Positions 1-8,467 of a DNA stretch of 64,000 nt are shown piece after piece. The DNA comes from Pedobacter sp. BMA. Lineage in GTDB: Bacteria; Bacteroidota; Bacteroidia; Sphingobacteriales; Sphingobacteriaceae. The position numbers were made by a program, and so were the translations under genes. Under the pieces are notes generated by a model. It searched no databases. It saw only the letters and a list, made by a program, of their open reading frames with translations, and had not been told where the DNA came from. The stretch lies in assembly GCF_001027745.1 (NCBI RefSeq), contig NZ_LECU01000004.1, positions 720,550 to 784,549 on the forward strand, read 5' to 3'. Each line of letters begins with the position of its first letter. Within the stretch, counting starts at the first letter, position 1.

Positions 1-295
1 CCTCACTTTTAGGAAAGTCTGCCTTTCCTTTGATCCTCTGCGTTTAATTCAATTAGCAATTTCAGCACATTTCCAGTTAGCCTCAAAGTTTTAATATCAT
101 TGCTGAGCCCTAATAAAAGATTGAAGCTACAACAAAGTGTAATCTACTCATTTACAATATAAAAATAGTATAAATTGACTTCTCTACTTTTGAGAGATAT
201 TTTTTTTTGAAAAAAAAAGCTTTCAGGCTTTGCGAATATGAAAACTATTCCTACTTTTGCACTCCTTCAAACGAAGAAAATTTGAAGATATAGAG
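1..295. other. Gene-free start of window, upstream of tRNAs
   Basis: No credible complete gene is visible. The stretch holds the tRNA promoter near its right end and a second TACTTTTG at 185-192 that lacks a well-spaced -33 partner. The minus strand is open from about 150 down to a stop at 9-11 but has no start codon, so I do not call it. Confidence 0.5.
229..259 (+). promoter_or_regulatory. Bacteroidota-type promoter for tRNA genes
   Basis: TTTG at 229-232, 19 bp, then TACTTTTG at 252-259. This matches the phylum -33 (TTTG/TTG) and -7 (TAnnTTTG) pattern, and it predicts transcription starting around 264-267, about 30 nt before the first tRNA. Confidence 0.75.
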
Positions 296-371
<76 letters not shown>

Positions 372-399
372 AAGGAGTTGAAAGACACTCTGATTAAAA

Positions 400-471
400 G
401 GCCCGCTCGTCTACCGGTTAGGACGCCAGATTTTCATTCTGGAAATAGGGGTTCGATTCCCCTGCGGGCTA
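400..471 (+). tRNA. tRNA-Glu (TTC)
   Basis: A 72-nt cloverleaf with acceptor stem 400-406/464-470 (first pair G-T) and anticodon stem CCAGA/TCTGG around a loop carrying TTC at 433-435. CCA is not encoded: the discriminator A471 is followed by CAA, so CCA must be added enzymatically. It lies 28 nt after the initiator tRNA and probably shares its transcript. Confidence 0.93.
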
Positions 472-472
472 C

Positions 473-510
473 AAAAGCATCAATCCAAAAGATTGGTGCT
501 TTTTTGTTTT
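473..510 (+). terminator. Terminator after tRNA pair
   Basis: A 13-bp stem (473-485 with 491-503, one wobble) and 5-nt loop run into a T-rich tract to 510. It ends the tRNA transcript and abuts the stop codon of the opposing DinB gene. Confidence 0.85.
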
Positions 511-1030
511 ATAGTTTTTGAGCTTCAGATTTGACTACGGCAACCGTAACCATTAATTGGCCAACATGTCGCATGGTATGTTCTGCTGCATGAAAAAGCA
601 GACCAATTACAGTTGATGGTAAGCCTGCCCTACCTACGCCCCTGTACTCAGTAAGACCAGATTCATCTGTGTCTTTCAATTGTATCATCGCCTGATCAAC
701 CTGGACGTTAAACCGGGAAACCAGATCTTCAACTTTATACCCCTTTGCCCGATCTTTGCCTTCCTCGTAAAGTTGTTCAAATTGAAAAGGGGATAAACCT
801 TCTGCACGCGCATAAGTGAAAACCCGGTCCAGCACCCCACTTAAATGCTGAAGGTGAAATCCTGCAGAAGCCATCCCAGCTGGACGTATCCAGAGTAGTT
901 CTTTCGGAAAGCCTTCCAAATATTCGTTTACTTCTTCTCTTGCCTGCAATAGTGCATGGGCTACAGGTTGTAACAAGGGCCTAACATCGGGCAACGGCCC
1001 ACGCTGCCATACTTCTAATTTCTGCTCCAT
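509..1030 (-). CDS. DinB-like protein
   Basis: A 173-residue four-helix-bundle protein of the DinB/YfiT type. Histidines fit the family metal triad: one pair in the second helix (HLQHLSGV) and others near the C-terminus (HAAEHTMRHVGQL). Members are often thiol-dependent, metal-binding transferases, but the substrate cannot be told here. I start at the ATG at 1030; an in-frame TTG two codons upstream is possible. It stands alone between the tRNA terminator and a divergent metalloprotease gene. Function beyond the family is unknown. Confidence 0.8.
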   Translation of the reverse strand: MEQKLEVWQRGPLPDVRPLLQPVAHALLQAREEVNEYLEGFPKELLWIRPAGMASAGFHLQHLSGVLDRVFTYARAEGLSPFQFEQLYEEGKDRAKGYKVEDLVSRFNVQVDQAMIQLKDTDESGLTEYRGVGRAGLPSTVIGLLFHAAEHTMRHVGQLMVTVAVVKSEAQKL

Positions 1031-1113
1031 TAGCAATAAATATAGTTAAATATTTTTTTCATTATATATGTAAAAAGTTACCTGGATCGCTCAACATCAC
1101 AAACGCTTTAAAT

Positions 1114-1121
1114 TATATTTG
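1114..1121 (+). promoter_or_regulatory. -7 element upstream of metalloprotease
   Basis: TATATTTG fits the TAnnTTTG consensus and lies 57 nt before the ATG at 1179. I see no clear TTG partner at the right distance. Confidence 0.5.
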
Positions 1122-1178
1122 CTCTGCACACTAAAGTGGGCAACCTACAACAACCAAACCAACTAACCCTATCCTTTT

Positions 1179-3671
1179 ATGATGAGAAAACTTTACGCTG
1201 TAATATTGCTGATCAGTGGTGTCCTGAGCATGCAACTACATGCTCAAAATCCAGCAGCAGTTAAAGCTACTGTCGCAACCAGTATTTCGAACTTCACCAA
1301 AGACTTCAAAAAATCTGAGGGCTATTTCAATTTTTACTATGATGAAAAAACAGGGAAAATTTTCCTGGAAATTGATCAATTTGATAAAGATTTTCTGTAT
1401 TTCAGCTCGTTAACTGATGGCGCCGGAAGAAATGCAGAACGCGGAGGCGCTGCTGCTGATGTTGCACGCTTTATCAAGGTAGGGCCAAAAGTGTTTCTAC
1501 TGGAACCCAACCTGGCCTATCGTGCCGGGAACGGAAATGCCGATGAAATTAAAACAGTGGAAGGATCTTTTGCCAAGTCTGTGATCTGGGGATTTGCTCC
1601 TGTAGCAATAGAGGGAAATAAAACCCTTATAGACCTTACGCCTTTTATTATTCGCGACAGCCAGAATATCGGAGCTACCATGGGCGCTCCTGCGTCTTCG
1701 GGTGGAGCAGCTGGCAGAGGGGCAGCAGCAGGTGGCGGAACTTACCGTGTTGACGAAAGCCGATCAGCTGTTTACATACCTAACACTAAAAACTTCCCCA
1801 AAAATAATGAGTTTGAGGCCATGCTAACTTTCACTGGTGGCGCCCCTAGTGGAAGAGGAACCCTGGCTCCGGATGCTAATGCCGTAACTGTACGCATGCA
1901 TCAGTCGTTCGTAGAACTGCCCGATAAACATTTTAAGCAACGAAAATTTGATCCACGATCAAGCTATCAATTATTTAGCTATACAGATTTTTCGGCCCTT
2001 ATGTCCGAACCGTTGGTTAAACGATATACACGAAGACATCGTTTGGAGAAGAAAGACCCTAATGCTAAAATTAGCGAAGCGGTGAAACCCATTGTATATT
2101 ATATTGATCGCGGCGCACCCGCAGCAATTAAAAAGGCACTAATAGAAGGCGGATCTTTCTGGAATGAAGCTTTTGAAGCTGCCGGATATAAAAATGCGTT
2201 TCAGGTAAAAGAGTTACCTGCTGACGCCGACCCCATGGATATACGCTACAATGTAGTAAACTGGATTACCCGCGCGGGTAGCCCAAGGGCCTTTTCCTAT
2301 GGATCATCTTATATAGATCCCAGAACAGGGGAAATCATCAAAGGTGTGGTAACGCTAGGTTCCGACCGTCATCGTCAGGATTATTTAATTGCCGAGGGCT
2401 TACTACAGCCCTATACAGATGGAAAGCCTGTAAGTAAAGTGATGGAAGAAATGGCATTAGCGAGGATTAGGCAGTTATCCGCACATGAGATCGGGCACAC
2501 CCTGGGCTTAAACCATAATTTTGCAGCAAGTGTCAAAGACCGGGCATCTGTGATGGATTATCCTTTCCCGAGGATTAAACAAAAAGCAGACGGCAGTATC
2601 GATTTATCTGACGCATATGCAAAAGGGATTGGAAGCTGGGATAAACGAGCCATCATGTGGGGGTACAGTGAATTTACCAAAGGCACGAACGAAGATGCAG
2701 CTCTTGATAAAATAATGGAAGAAACCTTGAAGCAGGGCTTTCAATATATCCCCGATATTGGAGGCTATACCCATCCATCGGCTAATCAATGGGAAGATGG
2801 TGAAAATCCAATCGCAGAACTTAATAGACTAATGAAAATCCGAAGACAGGTGCTGGATAATTTCTCTGAAAAAGCAATTGTAAAAGATGCTCCGATGGCC
2901 ACCTTGGAAGAAGTCCTGGTCCCTATTTATTTACTTCACCGCTATGAAATTGAGGCTGTTGCAAAATCAATAGGTGGGTTATATTTCACACACGCAATAA
3001 AAAATGATGGGCAGGTTCCAACTAAGATGGTTGACCCAGCTCAGCAATGGAGTGCTTTTGATGCATTAATCTCAACGATTAGTCCGGATGCACTTGCTTT
3101 ACCAGAAAGCCTGATTCAAAAAATACCTCCACGCCCGTCGGGTTATCCTGCATCAGCAGAAATGTTTAGTGGCTATACTGGTCCAACATTCGATCCGATT
3201 GCAACAGCTGAAGCCGCAGCAAACGAAACCATTTCTTCGCTATTGAATCCGGAAAGGGCTTCCCGTTTGGTGGAATATAATGCAAGGGATGAAAAACAGC
3301 CTGGATTGCTCGCGGTTACAGATAAGCTGATCGAAAAAACCTGGAAAACCAGTCTGTTACCGGGATATAAAGGACAATTACAAATACTTGTAAATAACCT
3401 CACACTAAAATACCTGCTACAACTTGCTGCCAATACGCGTGCATCAGAAAGTGTCAGAGGCGAAGCGTTATTAGAAATCTCTGAACTTAAGAGCTGGATG
3501 ATCGAAAAAGTGAGCGGCGCGGGATTAAAGCAAAAAGCAAATATTTTATATGGCTTATCACAGATAAAAGAATTTGAAGAATCACCAGCTAAGTTTCAGC
3601 CAACCCCTGCCCAGGCAATGCCTCCAGGTGCCCCTATTGGTATGGGCAGTATGGAATTCATGGAAAGATAA
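1179..3671 (+). CDS. Secreted zinc-dependent metalloprotease (DUF5117/DUF4953 type)
   Basis: An 830-residue exported metzincin-like peptidase. Residues 1-22 form a signal peptide ending in Ala-Gln. The zinc site is HEIGHTLGLNH at residues 436-446 (ligands H436, H440, H446; catalytic E437), followed by a SVMDYP Met-turn. The N-terminal half matches the DUF5118/DUF5117 layout and the C-terminal half the DUF4953 layout of Bacteroidota proteins. Two Gly/Ala-rich inserts interrupt the N-terminal half (around residues 165-190 and 213-225), and the C-terminus is Pro/Met/Gly-rich. The substrate is unknown. It is monocistronic, ending at the inverted repeat at 3687-3713. Confidence 0.9.
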   Translation: MMRKLYAVILLISGVLSMQLHAQNPAAVKATVATSISNFTKDFKKSEGYFNFYYDEKTGKIFLEIDQFDKDFLYFSSLTDGAGRNAERGGAAADVARFIKVGPKVFLLEPNLAYRAGNGNADEIKTVEGSFAKSVIWGFAPVAIEGNKTLIDLTPFIIRDSQNIGATMGAPASSGGAAGRGAAAGGGTYRVDESRSAVYIPNTKNFPKNNEFEAMLTFTGGAPSGRGTLAPDANAVTVRMHQSFVELPDKHFKQRKFDPRSSYQLFSYTDFSALMSEPLVKRYTRRHRLEKKDPNAKISEAVKPIVYYIDRGAPAAIKKALIEGGSFWNEAFEAAGYKNAFQVKELPADADPMDIRYNVVNWITRAGSPRAFSYGSSYIDPRTGEIIKGVVTLGSDRHRQDYLIAEGLLQPYTDGKPVSKVMEEMALARIRQLSAHEIGHTLGLNHNFAASVKDRASVMDYPFPRIKQKADGSIDLSDAYAKGIGSWDKRAIMWGYSEFTKGTNEDAALDKIMEETLKQGFQYIPDIGGYTHPSANQWEDGENPIAELNRLMKIRRQVLDNFSEKAIVKDAPMATLEEVLVPIYLLHRYEIEAVAKSIGGLYFTHAIKNDGQVPTKMVDPAQQWSAFDALISTISPDALALPESLIQKIPPRPSGYPASAEMFSGYTGPTFDPIATAEAAANETISSLLNPERASRLVEYNARDEKQPGLLAVTDKLIEKTWKTSLLPGYKGQLQILVNNLTLKYLLQLAANTRASESVRGEALLEISELKSWMIEKVSGAGLKQKANILYGLSQIKEFEESPAKFQPTPAQAMPPGAPIGMGSMEFMER

Positions 3672-3686
3672 ACATCAACAAATAAT

Positions 3687-3713
3687 AGCGTTATCCTTTT
3701 TCAGGATAACGCT
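3687..3713. terminator. Hairpin after metalloprotease
   Basis: A perfect 10-bp stem (AGCGTTATCC / GGATAACGCT) with a T-rich loop. There is no strong T tract on either side, so it is a weak terminator or an RNA-stabilising 3' hairpin. Confidence 0.5.
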
Positions 3714-3827
3714 GTAGCAAAAAGGGAAATCCATATTCATCGACTCAAAGTACCCATTCGTAGAGTCTTAACATTTTTTAAATATTTCTCAAAATATCTT
3801 CATCAAGTTTTTATTAACGATGAAAAA

Positions 3828-5753
3828 ATGAGGATATTTAAATTTCTACCATCAATAATCTGTTTCTTATTAATATCTGCAAGTATGATTTCTTGTAAAA
3901 AAGATAGTGATGATGAGACAACCACTACAAGCACAACAACTTATGCTACAATTGTAACCAATTCAAAAGATACAACCGTTACAAATGCAGTAACCATTGC
4001 TTATGCAAATAATATTGCAACTGTTACAAACCCATATGAGAGTAGCGGTGTAACCATTACCAATACCAACGGAATAGTAACCATAAACTCAACTACGGCG
4101 AGTACTGAAATCAATTATGTTATTTCGGGAAGTACCAACAGTGGTTCAGTAAAAATCTACAGCAGCTACAAGTTTGGGGTGGTATTAAACGGGGCCGACA
4201 TGATTAGTGCAAACGGCCCTGCCATAAATATTCAATCCAGTAAAAAAGCTACTTTCACCTTAGTGGGCGAAACCAATAACAGATTAATCGACGGATCGAC
4301 TTACACAGCAAGCGGAACTGAAGACATGAAAGGTACGTTATTTAGTGAAGGTCAATTGGTATTTAAAGGCAGTGGACGTTTAATTGTAAGGGGTAATTAC
4401 AAACATGCCATTGCCAGCGACGATTACGTGGATATACAAAGCGGAATCATTAGCATCACGGGTGCAGTTTCAGACGGTATCCATGCGAATGATTATTTTT
4501 CAATGGAAGGCGGTTCACTGGATATTACCTCTTCCGGCGACGGAATTGAAGTAGAGGAAGGGTACATCCAAACCACTGGAGGGACAATTACCATAGCGAG
4601 TGTAGATGATGGACTATCCACAACTTACAGCGGAACTGAGAGCACTATAGATCCGTCTGTTTACATCAGTGGGGGAATCATTACCATAACCAATACGGGT
4701 TCGGAAGCTGTAGGGATCAAAAGCGAAGGTGCCACAATCATTAACAGCAGTGATGCTGTTAAAGTTGCGGTATCCGGTAGTGCGGCAAAAGGGTTTAAGA
4801 GTGGAAAAGATTTCACTGTAACGAACGCAGCTTTAACCATAACAACATCAGGTGGTGCATTCTACGACAGCACGGATAAAGAGATTGAGTCAGCATCGGG
4901 CATTAAAGTAGACGGCAATTTCTTGATGCAGAAAGGAACAATAACTATTGCCGGTACTGGTACCGGAGGAAAAGGTATAAATGCGGATGGTACTTTAACC
5001 ATTAATGATGGTACGGTGAACATCACCACATCAGGAGCAACCTATACTTATGGTTCTGATGATACATCTGCAAAAGGAATAAAGAGTGATGGAAACCTGA
5101 CAATAAACGGAGGAACAATTTCAGTTAAAACATCAGGTACAGGTGCAGAAGGAATTGAAAGCAAGGCCATATTAACCATTAACAGTGGAACAGTTGAGTG
5201 TGTAACCTATGATGACGCGTTTAATGCAACCAATCAGGTAGTGATTAACGGAGGAAATGTTTATGCTTATAGCACACTTAATGATGGAATAGATTCGAAT
5301 GGAACCATTAACATTACGGGTGGTACAATCGTATCTTCAGGTTATATCTCTCCTGAAGAAGGATTTGACTGCGACAATAATCAGTTTAAAATTACCGGGG
5401 GTACGTTAATTGGCGTAGGGGGAGCAAGCAGTAGCCCGACTACAAGCGTAAGCACACAGAACTCAGTACTATTCACCAGTGCAGCAACAGTTAACCAGTT
5501 GATACACATCGAATCGTCTACTGGTACAAATATATTCACATTCGTTGTACCAAGAGCTTATTCAAAAATGGTGATGTTATTTAGCATGCCTGGATTAGCT
5601 TCAAACACAACGTTTAATATTTATACTGGCGGAACCGTAACAGGAGGAACCTATTTCCACGGTTTATACCAGGGAGATACCTATACTAAAGCCAGCACGA
5701 CTGCTGCAGCGAGTTTTACAACAAGTGGATTATTAACTTCAGTTACAAAATAA
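3828..5753 (+). CDS. Beta-helix lipoprotein, carbohydrate-binding Cthe_2159-like
   Basis: A 641-residue lipoprotein. Its signal peptide ends in a lipobox around SMISC, with C23 followed by KKD. After a Thr-rich linker comes a long run of short repeats rich in T, I, N, S and G (for example GTITI, GGTISV, INGG), typical of a parallel beta-helix, and matching the Cthe_2159 carbohydrate-binding family. A likely role is surface display with polysaccharide or calcium binding; this is inference from the fold. It is a single gene ending at a strong bidirectional terminator. Confidence 0.75.
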   Translation: MRIFKFLPSIICFLLISASMISCKKDSDDETTTTSTTTYATIVTNSKDTTVTNAVTIAYANNIATVTNPYESSGVTITNTNGIVTINSTTASTEINYVISGSTNSGSVKIYSSYKFGVVLNGADMISANGPAINIQSSKKATFTLVGETNNRLIDGSTYTASGTEDMKGTLFSEGQLVFKGSGRLIVRGNYKHAIASDDYVDIQSGIISITGAVSDGIHANDYFSMEGGSLDITSSGDGIEVEEGYIQTTGGTITIASVDDGLSTTYSGTESTIDPSVYISGGIITITNTGSEAVGIKSEGATIINSSDAVKVAVSGSAAKGFKSGKDFTVTNAALTITTSGGAFYDSTDKEIESASGIKVDGNFLMQKGTITIAGTGTGGKGINADGTLTINDGTVNITTSGATYTYGSDDTSAKGIKSDGNLTINGGTISVKTSGTGAEGIESKAILTINSGTVECVTYDDAFNATNQVVINGGNVYAYSTLNDGIDSNGTINITGGTIVSSGYISPEEGFDCDNNQFKITGGTLIGVGGASSSPTTSVSTQNSVLFTSAATVNQLIHIESSTGTNIFTFVVPRAYSKMVMLFSMPGLASNTTFNIYTGGTVTGGTYFHGLYQGDTYTKASTTAAASFTTSGLLTSVTK

Positions 5754-5777
5754 GGTTTTTTGAGAGCGAACCTTTTT

Positions 5778-5811
5778 AGCATCAATTAGAAATAATTGAT
5801 GCTTTTTTTTT
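5778..5811. terminator. Bidirectional terminator
   Basis: An 11-bp stem (AGCATCAATTA / TAATTGATGCT) around GAAA runs into eight or more T on the plus strand. It lies between the convergent lipoprotein and AraC genes and may serve both. Confidence 0.85.
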
Positions 5812-6607
5812 ATAATTTTGATGGCGCAATTCCGTAAGCCTTCTTAAAAGCAAAAGAGAAATGTGAAAGATCTTTAAATCCAACTTCGAGATAAACTTCA
5901 GTAGATTTCCAACCTTTTTCTTTGATCAGGTAGTACGCGTCCTCCAGGCGCTTCTGCTGTATCCAGCGGTTTGGCGCGACATTAAATATCCTGTTGAAAT
6001 CTCTTTTAAAAGTTGCCAGACTTCGCCCTGTGAGATATGCAAAACGACCGATATCTACGCTAAACTTATAGTGTTTATTCATATAAGCTTCAAGATCAAT
6101 TTTACCCGGCTCAGAAAAATCAAAGAGTATATTGCTCAACCCAGGATTAATTTGCAATAAAATCATCGCCGCTTCCCTAACTTTTAAGTTCGTGAGCATA
6201 CTGTTAAACTCATTATTGTTTTCCAGGTAAGGTGATATCGAATCAAAATAGTTCTGAAACAGCCTATTAGGTTCAAACAATATTGCTGTAGGAGTCTTAA
6301 CCTGTTGCTGTGCAACAAGATTATATTCTTCACTAATGCTGCGTAAGGTTTCCTGATCCAGAACAATTGTAATAGATTTATACACACCATCTTTTGGTGG
6401 AAATTTAGTATACTTCGTCAGTTGATTTCTTCTGAAGAATCTAAAGTCCCCAGAATTAAAAATATACTTTTCCTCGCCAATTTGGTTTTCTGATGTACCG
6501 GAAATCAAATATCCAAAAACATGGTCGGCAATAAACTGTTCACCTTCACTGCTTTTGTGCGAGTAGCAGCTGTATAAAATATTAGGACGTTTAAGTTCGC
6601 TTGGCAT
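5810..6607 (-). CDS. AraC-family transcriptional regulator
   Basis: A 265-residue one-component regulator. The N-terminal 150 residues look like a small cupin-like sensing domain, and the C-terminal 100 carry two helix-turn-helix units (around FAYLTGRSLATFKRDFNR and YLEVGFKDLSHFSFAFKKA), the usual AraC signature. The gene follows the short-chain dehydrogenase gene on the same strand with 79 nt between them, so that enzyme is the obvious candidate target. It has its own promoter element only 5 nt before the ATG. The ligand is unknown. Confidence 0.88.
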   Translation of the reverse strand: MPSELKRPNILYSCYSHKSSEGEQFIADHVFGYLISGTSENQIGEEKYIFNSGDFRFFRRNQLTKYTKFPPKDGVYKSITIVLDQETLRSISEEYNLVAQQQVKTPTAILFEPNRLFQNYFDSISPYLENNNEFNSMLTNLKVREAAMILLQINPGLSNILFDFSEPGKIDLEAYMNKHYKFSVDIGRFAYLTGRSLATFKRDFNRIFNVAPNRWIQQKRLEDAYYLIKEKGWKSTEVYLEVGFKDLSHFSFAFKKAYGIAPSKL

Positions 6608-6612
6608 GCTAT

Positions 6613-6620
6613 CAAAATTA
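6613..6620 (-). promoter_or_regulatory. -7 element adjoining AraC start
   Basis: TAATTTTG on the minus strand lies 5 nt before the ATG at 6607. Transcription would begin at or next to the start codon, so the mRNA should be leaderless or nearly so. Confidence 0.55.
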
Positions 6621-6686
6621 TGAAATAAGCGGGTTATTTGAAATTGTTATGCTGAGATCATCCGGTTGAAGATGCCCTCATGATAA

Positions 6687-7562
6687 TTATCTATTTGTGA
6701 AACTTTTACCCAGACTAGTATCTAGAAAATCTGTAGCAGAATCATGGTCGGTAGATAAACTCACCCCCATCCACTTTTCCATTTCCTGTGTCCTGGTTTC
6801 ATCTGCATGCTTAAGCATACCGATAGCTTCACTTCCCAGAATGAGGTGCATTGGTGGTTCAGGATGCACAGCAAGATTCACTAACACTTTTGCTGCTTTC
6901 ACGGGGTCACCAGTGGGGATGAAATCGCCGCTCTGAAAAAATTCACTTCTTTGATCTACCAGATCATATCCATCAATTTTTGGGGCATAAGTCATGGAAT
7001 CCCCCGCCCAATCTGTACGAAATCCACCTGGCTCCACGCTGGTAACCAGAATCCCCAGTGATTTGACTTCTTTCGCCAGTGATTCTGTGAAACCACTTAA
7101 TCCAAATTTTGCTGCCTGATAAATGGAAATCCCGGCATTACCCACTCTGCCTCCTACCGAACTAATTTGAAAAATGCGCCCTGACTTCTGTTTCCTCATG
7201 TAAGGCAACACAGCTCTGGTAATTTCTATTGGCGCGTATAAATTGGTTTCCAGCTGACTCCGTACCTGATCGGCACTAAATGCTTCGGCAGCCCCCACAA
7301 TTCCAAAGCCCGCATTATTCACCAGAACATCAATCTTACCGAAGTGGGCAATAGCAGCTTCTACGGTAATCGCTACCTGATTATAATCGGTCACATTTAA
7401 GGTTAGTGGATAAATCAACTCCCCGAACTTTTCAACCAAATCATCCAACATGTTGGTGTTTCTTGCTGTAGCGACTACCTGATCGCCCATTGCCAATGCT
7501 TCTTCTGTTAAACTCCTTCCCAATCCGCGGGAGGCTCCTGTTATAAACCAAACTTTTTTCAT
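6687..7562 (-). CDS. Short-chain dehydrogenase/reductase
   Basis: A 291-residue classical SDR oxidoreductase. The dinucleotide-binding motif TGASRGLG is at residues 8-15, the NNAGFG motif follows near residue 88, and the catalytic Ser and YQAAK lie in the middle (ISSVGGR, then Tyr-x3-Lys). Sequence like this uses NAD(P)H to interconvert alcohols and carbonyls; the substrate cannot be read. It is first in the minus-strand pair with the AraC gene, and TACCTTTG at 7583-7590 is a likely promoter. Confidence 0.9.
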   Translation of the reverse strand: MKKVWFITGASRGLGRSLTEEALAMGDQVVATARNTNMLDDLVEKFGELIYPLTLNVTDYNQVAITVEAAIAHFGKIDVLVNNAGFGIVGAAEAFSADQVRSQLETNLYAPIEITRAVLPYMRKQKSGRIFQISSVGGRVGNAGISIYQAAKFGLSGFTESLAKEVKSLGILVTSVEPGGFRTDWAGDSMTYAPKIDGYDLVDQRSEFFQSGDFIPTGDPVKAAKVLVNLAVHPEPPMHLILGSEAIGMLKHADETRTQEMEKWMGVSLSTDHDSATDFLDTSLGKSFTNR

Positions 7563-7582
7563 GATTGTCTTTTTTATTGAAT

Positions 7583-7590
7583 CAAAGGTA
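7583..7590 (-). promoter_or_regulatory. -7 element for short-chain dehydrogenase
   Basis: TACCTTTG on the minus strand, 20 nt before the ATG at 7562. The 12-bp palindrome CAAAGTACTTTG at 7626-7637 lies upstream and could be an operator. Confidence 0.55.
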
Positions 7591-7625
7591 TAGCAATCTG
7601 GAAGCTAAAATTTTGTTTAAAAGCT

Positions 7626-7637
7626 CAAAGTACTTTG
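7626..7637. promoter_or_regulatory. Palindrome between divergent genes
   Basis: A perfect 12-bp palindrome, CAAAGTACTTTG, flanked on both sides by AAGCTC-like words. It sits between the SDR gene (minus) and the lysine-rich gene (plus), so it is a candidate operator. No protein is assigned. Confidence 0.3.
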
Positions 7638-7702
7638 CTTGAAAGCTCATTTAAAGTGAACCTTTTTAAAAGAACAATGTTGTTAACTACAAACTAAATG
7701 TT

Positions 7703-7915
7703 ATGGCAAAAACGAAAAAGAAAGCTGTAAAGAAAAAAGGCGGCAAGAAAAAAGACAAAAAAAAGAAAAAAGGACTTAAGAAGAATAAGTTAGGGGTCAA
7801 AAATTCACTGGTTAATAACATCAATGCCCGTAAGAAGAAAGGAAAATCGAGATCGAAAAAGAAATCGAAAATTAGTAAAAAGGCTTATAAAAAAATGAAA
7901 AAAGGCTGGAAATGA
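7703..7915 (+). CDS. Lysine-rich small basic protein
   Basis: A 70-residue protein with 34 lysines and 2 arginines against a single aspartate. Two Lys-rich arms (residues 1-29 and 43-70) flank a short stretch of mixed composition, LGVKNSLVNNINA. No domain is recognised. Such composition suggests nucleic-acid binding or condensation, as in histone H1-like bacterial proteins, but that is inference. The ATG is clear and the frame has no stop despite extreme A-richness. A small GCGCT-CAA-AGCGC hairpin follows at 7941-7953. Confidence 0.65.
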   Translation: MAKTKKKAVKKKGGKKKDKKKKKGLKKNKLGVKNSLVNNINARKKKGKSRSKKKSKISKKAYKKMKKGWK

Positions 7916-7951
7916 TCTTGGGAAATTATCTAAATCAGACGCGCTCAAAGC

Positions 7952-7986
7952 GCTATCGATTTGGTATTAGTTTACTGAACGATAGC
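7952..7986. promoter_or_regulatory. Inverted repeat upstream of HxlR gene
   Basis: GCTATCG at 7952-7958 and CGATAGC at 7980-7986 form a 7-bp inverted repeat with a 21-bp spacer, just upstream of the HxlR gene's -7 element. It could be an autoregulatory site, since HxlR proteins usually bind near their own genes. Confidence 0.35.
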
Positions 7987-8007
7987 AATATTCGCTCAGA
8001 AAGCTAT

Positions 8008-8015
8008 TAACTTTG
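8008..8015 (+). promoter_or_regulatory. -7 element adjoining HxlR start
   Basis: TAACTTTG followed by only 4 nt and the ATG at 8020. This predicts a leaderless or nearly leaderless transcript. Confidence 0.55.
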
Positions 8016-8019
8016 CCGC

Positions 8020-8412
8020 ATGGCATTTGGAAAAGAAAAGCATACAAAAGAAAGTTGCAGCGCAAGCCTGAACGCGGTTAAGGATGCGCTGTATGTTTTA
8101 AACGGGAAATGGAAATTACCTTTAATTCTGAGTTTACAGGATGGCCCCAAACGGTTCAATGAAATTCAAAAATCGCTGGGAGAGATTACTCCGAAGATTT
8201 TATCAAAAGAGCTGAAAGATCTGGAACTGAACGAATTTGTCATCCGCAACGTGTTTCCAACTACGCCGGTTACCGTTACTTATGAATTAACTGAATACAG
8301 CGGCTCTTTGGATAAGGTGATTGATGAGCTGAGAAACTGGGGTATGCAACATCGCGAAAGACTTGTTGCGAACAGGAAAACGGACGTAACGCTGGAAGAT
8401 GTAATAGCCTGA
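8020..8412 (+). CDS. HxlR-family transcriptional regulator
   Basis: A 130-residue winged helix-turn-helix protein. The family hallmarks are present: an N-terminal Cys (ESCSAS, C13), then NGKWKLPLILSL, the recognition region GPKRFNEIQKSLGEITPKILSKEL, and a wing ending in YELTEYSGSL. Members sense reactive electrophiles or oxidants through the N-terminal Cys and usually control a neighbouring oxidoreductase. Likely targets here are the nearby SDR or Old Yellow Enzyme genes, which is inference from position. Confidence 0.92.
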   Translation: MAFGKEKHTKESCSASLNAVKDALYVLNGKWKLPLILSLQDGPKRFNEIQKSLGEITPKILSKELKDLELNEFVIRNVFPTTPVTVTYELTEYSGSLDKVIDELRNWGMQHRERLVANRKTDVTLEDVIA

Positions 8413-8444
8413 AAACCTAAAATCTGATAATGATTATTTTAGGC

Positions 8445-8452
8445 TATCTTTG
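8445..8452 (+). promoter_or_regulatory. -7 element for histone H1-like gene
   Basis: TATCTTTG is a close match to the TAnnTTTG consensus, 15 nt before the ATG at 8468. The HxlR gene ends 32 nt upstream, so the next gene probably has its own transcript. Confidence 0.6.
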
Positions 8453-8467
8453 TGCAAAATAAAATCG

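Noticed and set aside
9..150. Open minus-strand frame at the left edge ending in a plausible-looking peptide tail
   Set aside because: It has a stop just upstream and no start codon (ATG, GTG or TTG) in the open part, and the length is under 50 codons.
185..192. TACTTTTG as a second tRNA promoter
   Set aside because: No TTTG or TTG lies at a suitable distance upstream, unlike the better site at 252-259.
4300..5700. Tandem repeats in the beta-helix lipoprotein as a possible DNA repeat array or CRISPR
   Set aside because: The repeats are degenerate at the nucleotide level and follow the protein frame of a beta-helix; there is no constant repeat or spacer length.
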